From: Sphingopyxis witflariensis
GTDB taxonomy: Bacteria; Pseudomonadota; Alphaproteobacteria; Sphingomonadales; Sphingomonadaceae
Direction: 5' to 3'
Length of the DNA stretch: 64,000 nt
Assembly (NCBI RefSeq): GCF_002205635.1
Contig: NZ_NISJ01000002.1
Location: forward strand, 62,001-126,000
Shown: piece after piece, positions 8,089-15,775 of the stretch
Numbering within the stretch: the stretch's first letter is position 1
Layout of the letters: each line of letters begins with the position of its first letter
Made by a program: the position numbers and the translations under genes
The notes under the pieces: generated by a model
What the model saw: the letters and a program-made list of their open reading frames with translations, nothing else
The model's database searches: none
What the model was told of the DNA's origin: nothing

Positions 8089-10959
8089 GTGAATTCTGAG
8101 AACAAGACCCGCGTCCGCGCGCTACGCGCCGCCTTCCTGACCGGCGCGGGATCGACCCTCCTGCTCGTCGCCATGCCCGCCGTGGCGCAGGACAGCGCAG
8201 CCGCCGACATCGCCGCCCCGAGCGACGAGGGTGACGAAATCGTCGTCAGCGGCATCCGCGCGACGATCCAGGACTCAATCAACGTCAAGCGTCAGGAAAC
8301 CGCGATCGTCGACGCACTGTCGGCCGACGACATCGGCGACCTTCCCGCGCTTTCGGTCGGCCAGGCGATCCAGACGATTACCGGCGCGACCACCCACCGC
8401 GAAAAGGGCGATGCGTCCGAAATCGCGCTGCGCGGTCTGGGGCCCTTCCTTTCAAACGCCACCTTCAACGGCCGCGACGCATCGAACGGCAGCGGCGATC
8501 GTTCGGTCAATTTCAACCAGTTCCCGTCGGAACTGGTGAACAATATCAAAATCTATAAGACACAGCAGGCGAGCCTCGTCGAAGGCGGCGTCGCCGGGAC
8601 GATCGAGATCGGCACGCTTCGCCCGCTCGACTTCGGCAAGCGCCGTCTGCAGGGTGAGATCAAGGCGCAGTACAACCCCTATGGCGACCGCATCGTCGGT
8701 GGATCGGGCGGCGTGGGCTGGCGCGGGACGCTGAGCTATGTCGATCAGTTCGCGAACGACACGATCGGCATAGCGATCGGCATGCAGCGCAACGACACCA
8801 ACAATCCCGAAGAAACCTATGCGGGGAGCAGCACCTGGGTCGCGTGCCGCGCCGACAATGTCGCGACCGGCAATTGCACCGAGCTTAAGCGCGAGGATTA
8901 TGGCAAGGCCCCCTTCTTCCTCGTCCCCAACGCCTATACCTTCCGTCAGATCAGCGAGACCGACAAGCGCGACGCGGTGTTCGGGTCGATCCAGTGGCGT
9001 CCGTCGGACCAGTTCAACATCAACCTCGACGTCCAATATTCGGACCGCACCTATGTCGAGAGCCGCCGCGACCTCAATCTGTCGGAGGGCCGCAATGGCC
9101 TGACCAACGTCGAATATGACGAAAATGGCATTGTCCAGCGGCTGAACGGCTTGAGCGCTCTCGAATCCAACGGGTCCGAACTGTCGCGTTCGGAAGAATA
9201 TCTCGGTGGCGGCCTGTCGATCGAATGGAAGCCGAACGATCGCCTGAAGCTGACGGCCGATGGCAGCTATTCGCGCACCATCCGTTCCGAGGTCGAGCGC
9301 AACGTTCGCCTGCGCACCGACCCGATGGACGTCAACGGCGTGCGCACCGTGTTCAACAACATGCGCATCCCCTATACCTATGAAATCCAGCCGGGCAGCT
9401 TCGTCCCGACGATTACCATCGATCCGCGCTTCGACCTCAACAATCATGATCTCTTCTGGGACGATGCCCGCTTCCGCCGCGACGAAGTCCGCCGCCATAA
9501 CGAAATTTTCGCAGGCCGCTTCGACGCCGCCTATGAAATGGACGGTTTCTTCAGCAACATATCGGCCGGTGCTCGCTGGTCACAGCTGACCTACCGCGAT
9601 TATGACGTCCGCAACGGCGACTTCAATTTCAACCCGGCGATGGCTGAGGACAAGCGCATCAACAATCTGTGCCGCCAGGCCTTTCCGCAGACCGATTATC
9701 TGTCGGCCGCAAAGGGCAATGGCATCAACAGCTGGGCGACCTTCGACGTCGACTGCCTGTTCCGCGAATATATGGGTACCGAAGACCCGGGCAACCTCGC
9801 CGACACGCGTTCTGACGCCAACCGGGACGTCACCGAACGCACCCTTGCCGGCTACGTGATGGCCGAATATGACGCCGATCTGGGCAATGTGCCGGTACGC
9901 GGCAACTTCGGTGTCCGCGTCGTCAACACGCGCGTTGTTTCCAATGGCCTGCGCAGCGGCCTCACCGTGGTGCCGAATGACGACGATCCCAGCAAGATCA
10001 ACCTCGCCCCCACGGGTGAGTTCGACACGGTGACGATCAAGAGCAGCAGCACGCGTATCCTGCCAAGCATCAACGCGATTTTCGAAGTCGCCCCCGACAC
10101 CCAGTTCCGCCTCGCGGGTTATCGCGCGATGTCGCGCCCGAACCCGAGCGCGCTCGGTGCCGGTCGCCGGATCACGCCTCGGGACGATAGTCTCGGTTAC
10201 GACACGATCGAGGAAGCAATCGGCGACATCATGTCCAACGGCAGCCCGCGCCTGAAGCCGCTGATGTCGTGGAACGCCGATGCCGCGATCGAATGGTATC
10301 CGAACAAGGACAGCCTGCTGTCGGCGACGGTCTATTACAAGCAGTTCAGCGGCGGTTTCCAGCCGGTCGTCTATGACGAAACCTTCACGATCGACGGCGA
10401 ACAGATCACCGTTCCGGTGGCGCAGACACGCAACAGTCCCGACAAGTCGCGCATCTATGGCCTTGAGCTGACCGCGGCGACGCGTTTCAGCTTCCTGCCC
10501 AAGCCCCTCGACGGCCTCGGCGCGAAGGTCAGCTACAATTACGCCGACTCCAATTTCGAGACCCAGGACATCCGGCTTGGCGACCAATATGATCCAGAAA
10601 CCGATACGGTATCGCCGGGGCTCATTCCGCCCGCCAATATCTCAGGCTATTCGAAGCATGTGCTGTCGGCGCAGGCCTATTATGAAATCGGCCCGGTGTC
10701 GCTGCAGGCGATCTACAATTATCGCTCGAAATATTTCCAGGACTTCGTCGGCGGCAACAGCCAGTTGCGCTATGTCGGGCCGAGCGAAACCGTCGATTTC
10801 CGGGCTTCGCTCGACCTGATGAAGGGCGTGTCGCTCCGCTTCGAAGCGCTCAACCTCTTCAACGAACCGAAGTCGACCTATATGCCGATCTATGGAAGCA
10901 GCCGCCAATATCATTATTATGGCGCGAAATATTTCATCGGCATCCGGGCGCGGATCTAG
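8089..10959 (+). CDS. TonB-dependent outer-membrane receptor, probably for alginate oligosaccharides
   Basis: The 956-residue protein has an N-terminal signal peptide ending in AVAQ, then an Asp/Glu-rich stretch with EIVVSGIRATIQDSI, the usual sphingomonad TonB-box and plug start. A plug domain follows (SVGQAIQTITGATT, ALRGLGPFLSNATFNGR), then a 22-strand barrel ending in the typical YFIGIRARI. The GTG at 8089 is preferred over an upstream in-frame start at 8017 because AGGGAGAG lies six bases before it and the signal peptide follows at once. Receptors of this type in polysaccharide loci carry oligomers into the periplasm using ExbBD-TonB energy. Confidence 0.92.
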   Translation: MNSENKTRVRALRAAFLTGAGSTLLLVAMPAVAQDSAAADIAAPSDEGDEIVVSGIRATIQDSINVKRQETAIVDALSADDIGDLPALSVGQAIQTITGATTHREKGDASEIALRGLGPFLSNATFNGRDASNGSGDRSVNFNQFPSELVNNIKIYKTQQASLVEGGVAGTIEIGTLRPLDFGKRRLQGEIKAQYNPYGDRIVGGSGGVGWRGTLSYVDQFANDTIGIAIGMQRNDTNNPEETYAGSSTWVACRADNVATGNCTELKREDYGKAPFFLVPNAYTFRQISETDKRDAVFGSIQWRPSDQFNINLDVQYSDRTYVESRRDLNLSEGRNGLTNVEYDENGIVQRLNGLSALESNGSELSRSEEYLGGGLSIEWKPNDRLKLTADGSYSRTIRSEVERNVRLRTDPMDVNGVRTVFNNMRIPYTYEIQPGSFVPTITIDPRFDLNNHDLFWDDARFRRDEVRRHNEIFAGRFDAAYEMDGFFSNISAGARWSQLTYRDYDVRNGDFNFNPAMAEDKRINNLCRQAFPQTDYLSAAKGNGINSWATFDVDCLFREYMGTEDPGNLADTRSDANRDVTERTLAGYVMAEYDADLGNVPVRGNFGVRVVNTRVVSNGLRSGLTVVPNDDDPSKINLAPTGEFDTVTIKSSSTRILPSINAIFEVAPDTQFRLAGYRAMSRPNPSALGAGRRITPRDDSLGYDTIEEAIGDIMSNGSPRLKPLMSWNADAAIEWYPNKDSLLSATVYYKQFSGGFQPVVYDETFTIDGEQITVPVAQTRNSPDKSRIYGLELTAATRFSFLPKPLDGLGAKVSYNYADSNFETQDIRLGDQYDPETDTVSPGLIPPANISGYSKHVLSAQAYYEIGPVSLQAIYNYRSKYFQDFVGGNSQLRYVGPSETVDFRASLDLMKGVSLRFEALNLFNEPKSTYMPIYGSSRQYHYYGAKYFIGIRARI

Positions 10960-10966
10960 GCGCGCG

Positions 10967-11875
10967 ATGCAAGTATCCGTCCTTGGCCCGATCGTGGCGG
11001 CGGCTTTGCTGGCAACAGCATCGCCCGCCGCCGCCTCGGACGAGGCGGGACCGGTGCGGATCGCCAAAGACATTCCCTATCTGACGACAGGCGGCAAAGC
11101 GTTGCACCTCGACGTCTATGTCCACTCCGCTGCCGCGAAAGCTCCCACCCCCGTCCTGATCCATTTTCACGGCGGCGGCTGGGCCCGCGGCGCGCGGCCC
11201 GAAAGCTGGACGGGCTTTCGCCCCTATCTCGCCGCCGGAATGTCGGTGGTAACCGTCCAATATCGCCTCGCCGGTGAAGCGCCTGCCCCCGCCGCGGTGC
11301 AGGACGCGCGCTGCGCGCTTCACTGGGTTAGCGCGAACGCAGCAGAATATGGCTTCGACACCAGCCGGATCATCGTCTCGGGCACCTCGGCGGGCGGCCA
11401 TCTGGCGCTGATGGCGGGATTGCTCTCCACCGACAATGATATCGACCTCGACGCCTGCAAGGCCGCGCCTAAGGCAGCGGCGATCCTCGACTTTTATGGC
11501 CCCGCCGACCTGACGGGGGGCGGAACCGTCACCGACGCACGGTCCCCGACGATCGCAAACTGGATCGGCGGCGGGTCAGACGCCAACGCCATGGCGCGCA
11601 AAATGTCGCCGATTACCCATCTCGCCCCCGATAGTCCGCCGATCTTCATCGCCCATGGCGATGCCGATCCAATCGTGCCCGTCACGCAATCGATCGACCT
11701 GAAACAGCGGCTCGATGCGCTGGGAGTGCCGTCCGACCTGTTCATCGCGATAGGAGGCGGTCACGGCAAATTTCCGCCCGAGCAGAGATCCGCGATGATG
11801 AAAAGAGCCATTGCCTTTCTCTGCGGCCGGAAACTGCTTTCCGCCGGCGCATGCCCGGCGCCAGAGGGAATATGA
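10967..11875 (+). CDS. Secreted alpha/beta-hydrolase, carboxylesterase/HSL type
   Basis: The 302-residue protein has a signal peptide (about 1-22, ending AAAS). HFHGGGWARG is the oxyanion loop, GTSAGG carries the nucleophile Ser141, and HGDADPIVP and GGGHGKF supply Asp and His. The fold belongs to the lipase GDXG/BD-FAE-like group, which often removes acetyl groups from sugars. It starts seven bases after the receptor stop and so is probably co-transcribed. Together with the SGNH esterase it gives the locus two unrelated deacetylase candidates. Substrate is not shown by sequence. Confidence 0.85.
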   Translation: MQVSVLGPIVAAALLATASPAAASDEAGPVRIAKDIPYLTTGGKALHLDVYVHSAAAKAPTPVLIHFHGGGWARGARPESWTGFRPYLAAGMSVVTVQYRLAGEAPAPAAVQDARCALHWVSANAAEYGFDTSRIIVSGTSAGGHLALMAGLLSTDNDIDLDACKAAPKAAAILDFYGPADLTGGGTVTDARSPTIANWIGGGSDANAMARKMSPITHLAPDSPPIFIAHGDADPIVPVTQSIDLKQRLDALGVPSDLFIAIGGGHGKFPPEQRSAMMKRAIAFLCGRKLLSAGACPAPEGI

Positions 11876-11902
11876 ATTTCCCCTTCGTCATGGGCTTCAA
11901 AC

Positions 11903-11922
11903 TTGTCATACCTGATTGTATG
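11903..11922 (+). promoter_or_regulatory. Candidate operator before the GntR regulator gene
   Basis: CATAC (11907-11911), six bases, then GTATG (11918-11922) is a perfect inverted repeat 36 bases before the regulator start. TTGTCA (11903-11908) could be a -35 box. The same half-sites lie before the PL6 gene, so autoregulation and locus control by the GntR protein is the simplest reading. Confidence 0.55.
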
Positions 11923-11958
11923 GACTCCCAAGCAGATAAATGGGGAGATGACTAAACC

Positions 11959-12705
11959 ATGGCCGAACGCCGCCTTTTTGAGGATGTCGCCGACACGATC
12001 CGGCGCCTGATTCTCGACGGAACCTATCCGCCGGGAACCCGGTTGCCCGGCGAGCGCGAACTTTCGGAACGGTTCGAGGTCAGCCGCGTCACGATCCGTG
12101 AGGCCGAAATTGCGCTGCAAGCGACAGGCTGGATCCATATCCGCACGGGCGCGGGCGCCTATGTTCAGGCGCATCTTCCGGGCGACAATGCCCTCCTCCC
12201 CTCGGTCAGCGCGTTCGAGCTCACCGAAGCGCGCTCGCTGTTCGAGGCCGAAGCCGCCGCACTCGCCGCGCCGACCATCTCGGCCGAAACCCTCGAAAAG
12301 CTCGAAGCCTTGCTGGAAGCGATGGCCGACACGAATGCCAGCGAGGAAGAAATCAACGTAATCGATCGTGAATTTCACATGACGATCGCCGCGGCCTCGA
12401 ACAACAAGGCGATCATCCATGTGATCGAAAGCCTGTGGCGGATGCGGCTGGAATTACCCGAGGTGCAGCACAGCCATGCAATGGTGTGCCAGAAGGATGG
12501 CAGCATGCGTCAGGCCGAACATGCCGATGTCGTCGAGGCATTGCGCAACCGCGACGGTGCCGGCGCGCGACTGGCCATGCGGAAGCATTTTAACCGGTTG
12601 ATCGAATCGATGCTCGACGAAACCGAAGAACGCGCGCTGGTCGATTTGCGCCGCCGGGCCGCCGAAAGCCGCGAACGTTATCTGCTCAGCGCCAAAATCG
12701 CCTGA
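11959..12705 (+). CDS. GntR-family regulator, FadR/UxuR subfamily
   Basis: 248 residues. The N-terminal winged helix (about 6-72) has LPGERELSERFEVSRVTIREAE, the standard GntR recognition region. The remainder is the all-helical FCD effector domain, with D..FH (DREFHMTIAAASNN) and later His residues that usually bind a metal and a sugar acid. This subfamily controls uronate catabolism (UxuR, ExuR), so DEH, KDG or a related acid is the probable inducer. It sits inside the alginate locus behind a palindromic site shared with the PL6 promoter. Confidence 0.9.
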   Translation: MAERRLFEDVADTIRRLILDGTYPPGTRLPGERELSERFEVSRVTIREAEIALQATGWIHIRTGAGAYVQAHLPGDNALLPSVSAFELTEARSLFEAEAAALAAPTISAETLEKLEALLEAMADTNASEEEINVIDREFHMTIAAASNNKAIIHVIESLWRMRLELPEVQHSHAMVCQKDGSMRQAEHADVVEALRNRDGAGARLAMRKHFNRLIESMLDETEERALVDLRRRAAESRERYLLSAKIA

Positions 12706-12724
12706 TGTTCGGAGATTTTTTCGG

Positions 12725-13516
12725 ATGAGCGCGTCACCCAACGCGCAGGACATTGTCGCTGCGCTTCTTGAGGCCCGTCTGTCGGGTCAGGCATTGCCGG
12801 CTTTCCCTGCCCCCGTCCCCGCCACCCTCGCCGACGCCTATGCCGCCCAGCACAAACTTCGCGTCGCGCTCGGCCGGCCAGTGCTTGGCTGGAAGCTCGG
12901 GCGCGTACCGCCGCCCCTCGTCGCCTCGCTCGGCGCGACGCGGCTCGCAGGCCCCGTGTTGCACTGCGCCGATCTCGATGGCGAAAATCCTGGCGAAGCG
13001 CGCATCTTTGTCGGCGGCGCCAGCGCGATAGAGATCGAGGTGATGCTTCGTCTGCGTAGCGTCCCCGATCACCGGATCGACAGCGACGACGAAGCGCTGA
13101 CCTATGTTGAAGAGGTGCGTGCAGGGTTCGAGGTTGCGAGTTCGCCCGCCCCTGACGTTTTCGACTACAGCCCCTTCGGAACCATCGCCGACGTCGGCAT
13201 CAACAATGGCCTGCTCCTCGGCCCGCAGATCGACCTTGCGGACTTCGACGAGATCGAGGTTTCGACCGAGATCGACGGCGTACATGTGGGGACAGGACGG
13301 CCGTCAGGCGTGCTCGATGGTCCGCTTGGCTCGCTACGCTTTCTCGTCAACCTTCACCACGACGGCGTGATCACGCTCGAGCCGGGGCAATGGATCTCCG
13401 CCGGAGCGATCACCGGCGTCCATCCGATCGCGGCGGGACAGACCGCTACCGCGCAATTCGGCACCGCAATCCGCATCGCCTGCACCACCATTCCAGACAC
13501 TGGATACCCAAGATGA
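12725..13516 (+). CDS. FAH-superfamily enzyme, 2-keto-4-pentenoate hydratase-like
   Basis: The 263-residue protein matches the MhpD-type hydratase/decarboxylase group: WKLG near 55, IEIEV for metal-binding acids near 102, and GTGRPSGVLDGP followed by LVNLHHDG near 192-220. These enzymes use Mg or Mn and act on 2-oxo acids. It starts 19 bases after the regulator gene and overlaps the KDG kinase start by ATGA, which places it firmly in sugar-acid catabolism. It is not a step of the known alginate route. It may hydrate or dehydrate a 2-keto-3-deoxy acid, but no substrate can be read from the sequence. Confidence 0.8.
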   Translation: MSASPNAQDIVAALLEARLSGQALPAFPAPVPATLADAYAAQHKLRVALGRPVLGWKLGRVPPPLVASLGATRLAGPVLHCADLDGENPGEARIFVGGASAIEIEVMLRLRSVPDHRIDSDDEALTYVEEVRAGFEVASSPAPDVFDYSPFGTIADVGINNGLLLGPQIDLADFDEIEVSTEIDGVHVGTGRPSGVLDGPLGSLRFLVNLHHDGVITLEPGQWISAGAITGVHPIAAGQTATAQFGTAIRIACTTIPDTGYPR

Positions 13517-14532
13517 CCTCGCCCACCAAAACCATCGCCTGCTTCGGCGAAACCGTCCTGCGTCTGGCCGTCCCCGTCGGCGAATTTCCGCTGCAATCGC
13601 CGCGCCTCGACACCTATGTTGGCGGCGCCGAAACCAATGTCGCGGTCGCCCTTTCCACTCTCGGCCATCCGGTGCGGATGCTCGGCGCGCTTCCCGACGG
13701 ACCGATTGGCGACGCAGCGGTCAGCGAACTGCGCCGTCACGGTGTCGATGCCGCGCATATGCTGCGTCCGGCGGGACGCATGGGCCTATATTATTACCTA
13801 CCCGGCGGCACGATGCGCCCCGCGGAAGTCGTCTATGACCGCGCCGATTCGGCCTTTGCCGCGGCGAAGGCCGATGACTGGCGCTGGGACGAATTGCTCG
13901 CCGGGGTCGATTGGCTCCATGTCTCCGGCGTGACCCCCGCGCTCGGACCGCAAAGTGCCGAAGCGACGCTGGCGGCGGTGCGCGCCGCGCGCGCAGCGGG
14001 CATCCGCATATCGTTCGACGGCAATTGGCGCGGCCGCCTGTGGAGCCGCTGGAACAGCGACCCCGCAGCGACCCTTCGCCCAATCGTCGCCGAAGCCGAT
14101 GTGCTGTTCGGTAACCACCGCGACGCCACGTTGCTGCTCGGCCGCGAATTTTCGGGCGATGGTCCCGACCGACGCCGCGATGCCGCGCTGGCACTCCTCG
14201 ACGCCTTTCCGAAACTCGAAACCGTCGCGTCGACCGCACGGCATATCGTCGAGCCGACGAAACATCAGATCGTCGCGCGCATCGATCGCCGCGACGACCA
14301 TGCACAGACCGAAACGGCCGATATCACGCCAATCACCGACCGCATCGGAACTGGCGACGCCTTTGCGGCAGGCGTGATCCACGGCCTTTTGACCACCGAA
14401 ACCTTGGGTGCAGCAGTGCAACGCGGACTGGCGCTGGCGGCGCTCAAGCACGGGCTGCAAGGCGATTTCGCTCCCTTCACGCGTCCCATGGTCGAAAGCG
14501 TTTCATTCACCGCCGCCGACGTCGCCCGCTAG
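13513..14532 (+). CDS. kdgK: 2-keto-3-deoxygluconate kinase (PfkB family)
   Basis: Phosphorylates KDG to KDPG, which then enters the Entner-Doudoroff pathway; the KDPG aldolase gene is not in this window. The 339-residue protein has FGETVLRL and GGAETNVAVAL near the start, the FDGNWR segment near 177, and GTGDAFAAG with catalytic Asp282. These fit KDG kinase among the PfkB sugar kinases. The ATG at 13513 is preferred over an upstream in-frame start at 13390 because it forms an ATGA overlap with the preceding stop and the conserved ACFGE strand follows directly. Confidence 0.88.
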   Translation: MTSPTKTIACFGETVLRLAVPVGEFPLQSPRLDTYVGGAETNVAVALSTLGHPVRMLGALPDGPIGDAAVSELRRHGVDAAHMLRPAGRMGLYYYLPGGTMRPAEVVYDRADSAFAAAKADDWRWDELLAGVDWLHVSGVTPALGPQSAEATLAAVRAARAAGIRISFDGNWRGRLWSRWNSDPAATLRPIVAEADVLFGNHRDATLLLGREFSGDGPDRRRDAALALLDAFPKLETVASTARHIVEPTKHQIVARIDRRDDHAQTETADITPITDRIGTGDAFAAGVIHGLLTTETLGAAVQRGLALAALKHGLQGDFAPFTRPMVESVSFTAADVAR

Positions 14533-14554
14533 CATCGCTTAATCCCGCGCCCTG

Positions 14555-14572
14555 GCGCCCGTTAATGGGCGC
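14555..14572 (+). promoter_or_regulatory. Hairpin directly before the diguanylate cyclase start codon
   Basis: GCGCCC and GGGCGC flank GTTAAT, and the right arm ends exactly at the ATG at 14573. No purine-rich ribosome site is visible in front of this start, so the hairpin may limit translation, or it may be a weak terminator of the alginate operon. Confidence 0.35.
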
Positions 14573-15682
14573 ATGACCACAAATGCAACATCTCGCGAGC
14601 CGGTAGGGCGGCTCCTGGATTGGCTGGGGCTTCGAAACCCACGAAGCGGTGCCCCGACGGACGAACCGCCACCCGACCCGCGTCAGACCCGGCGCGCGTT
14701 GGCGCAGGCGATCGCGTCCTTTCTGATCGACCATGATCTGGACGTGTCGCCCGCCAACCTGTCGCTGGCGCATGCCGCCTTTTCCGGCGCCAATCCCCAG
14801 CTCGCGCGAAAGATCGCCATGCGCGCGCAGTCGGGAGAGCCCATCACCCAGAGCTGGCTGGAGGAACTCGCGGCCAGCGATGGACGGATGCCCGATCAGG
14901 CGGATCTCGACCGATTGATCGCGCGGCTCGAAAGCAATCTCGAAACATTTTCCACCCACACCAAAGCGGCCCGCACGGTTGCTCATGATTACGGATCCGA
15001 ACTCGAACAGCATGTCGTCGACCTTGAACAGGTCCAGCAAACCGGCCAGCTTGTTACCAACCTCGCCGGGCTCGCCCGCGCGATGCTCGAACGGACGCGC
15101 AAGGCCGAAAATGATATGCGCAGAAGCGAAAACGAGGCGAAGGCGCTGCGCCGTAGCCTCGCCCGCGCCAAGCGCGACGCCGAAATCGACTATCTGACCG
15201 GCCTGCCCAACCGCCGCGCGTTCGAAATCCTGCTCGAACATCATTATGCCGAAGCGAAGTCGGAGTGCGAGGCGCTGAGCGTCGCTTTCTGCGACATCGA
15301 CGAATTTAAAAAGATCAACGACCTTCACGGACATGAGGCCGGCGACCGGGTGATCAAGCTGATCGCCGACACGCTGGCGAAAATATCCGACGATCATTGC
15401 CACGTCGCACGTCATGGCGGCGAGGAATTCGTCATGCTGTTCCGCGGCCTGCCGCCGGCCGACGCCGCACAACGGCTCGACGAGGCGCGCGACAGCCTCG
15501 CCGAGCGGAGGCTGATCAACCGCAAGACCGACGAGCCATTTGGCCAGGTCACCTTCTCGGGCGGGGTTGCGGACGTCTTTGGCTATGGCGAGGTCCGTGC
15601 CGCGCTGAAAGCCGCCGACGACGCGCTCTATCGCGCGAAGGAAGGCGGCCGGAACCGCATCGAGCTGGCCACTCCGGCCTAG
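14573..15682 (+). CDS. Diguanylate cyclase with a novel N-terminal helical region
   Basis: Makes cyclic di-GMP from two GTP. The GGDEF domain covers about 203-366, with DYLTGLPNRR near 206, the metal-binding FCDIDEFK near 239 and the active motif GGEEF at 282-286. The product-binding RxxD I-site is absent: the residues five before GGEEF read DDHC. The first 200 residues are soluble, lack a membrane segment, and end in a charged helix (about 175-203) likely to form a coiled coil. The N-terminal part matches no sensor domain I recognise. It follows kdgK by 40 bases but may be independent. Confidence 0.9.
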   Translation: MTTNATSREPVGRLLDWLGLRNPRSGAPTDEPPPDPRQTRRALAQAIASFLIDHDLDVSPANLSLAHAAFSGANPQLARKIAMRAQSGEPITQSWLEELAASDGRMPDQADLDRLIARLESNLETFSTHTKAARTVAHDYGSELEQHVVDLEQVQQTGQLVTNLAGLARAMLERTRKAENDMRRSENEAKALRRSLARAKRDAEIDYLTGLPNRRAFEILLEHHYAEAKSECEALSVAFCDIDEFKKINDLHGHEAGDRVIKLIADTLAKISDDHCHVARHGGEEFVMLFRGLPPADAAQRLDEARDSLAERRLINRKTDEPFGQVTFSGGVADVFGYGEVRAALKAADDALYRAKEGGRNRIELATPA

Positions 15683-15722
15683 GGTCTTAAATTATCAAGC
15701 TTCCCGCGAGGGGGCGGAAGGC

Positions 15723-15758
15723 CGCGGGCGATCGTTCATGCAAGAATGATCGCCCGCG
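15723..15758. terminator. Bidirectional terminator hairpin between convergent genes
   Basis: CGCGGGCGATCGTTC and GAATGATCGCCCGCG pair over 15 positions (one G-U) around an ATGCAA loop. It lies between the stops of the diguanylate cyclase gene and the facing permease gene. Confidence 0.65.
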
Positions 15759-15775
15759 ACTATCCCTTTGAGCGT

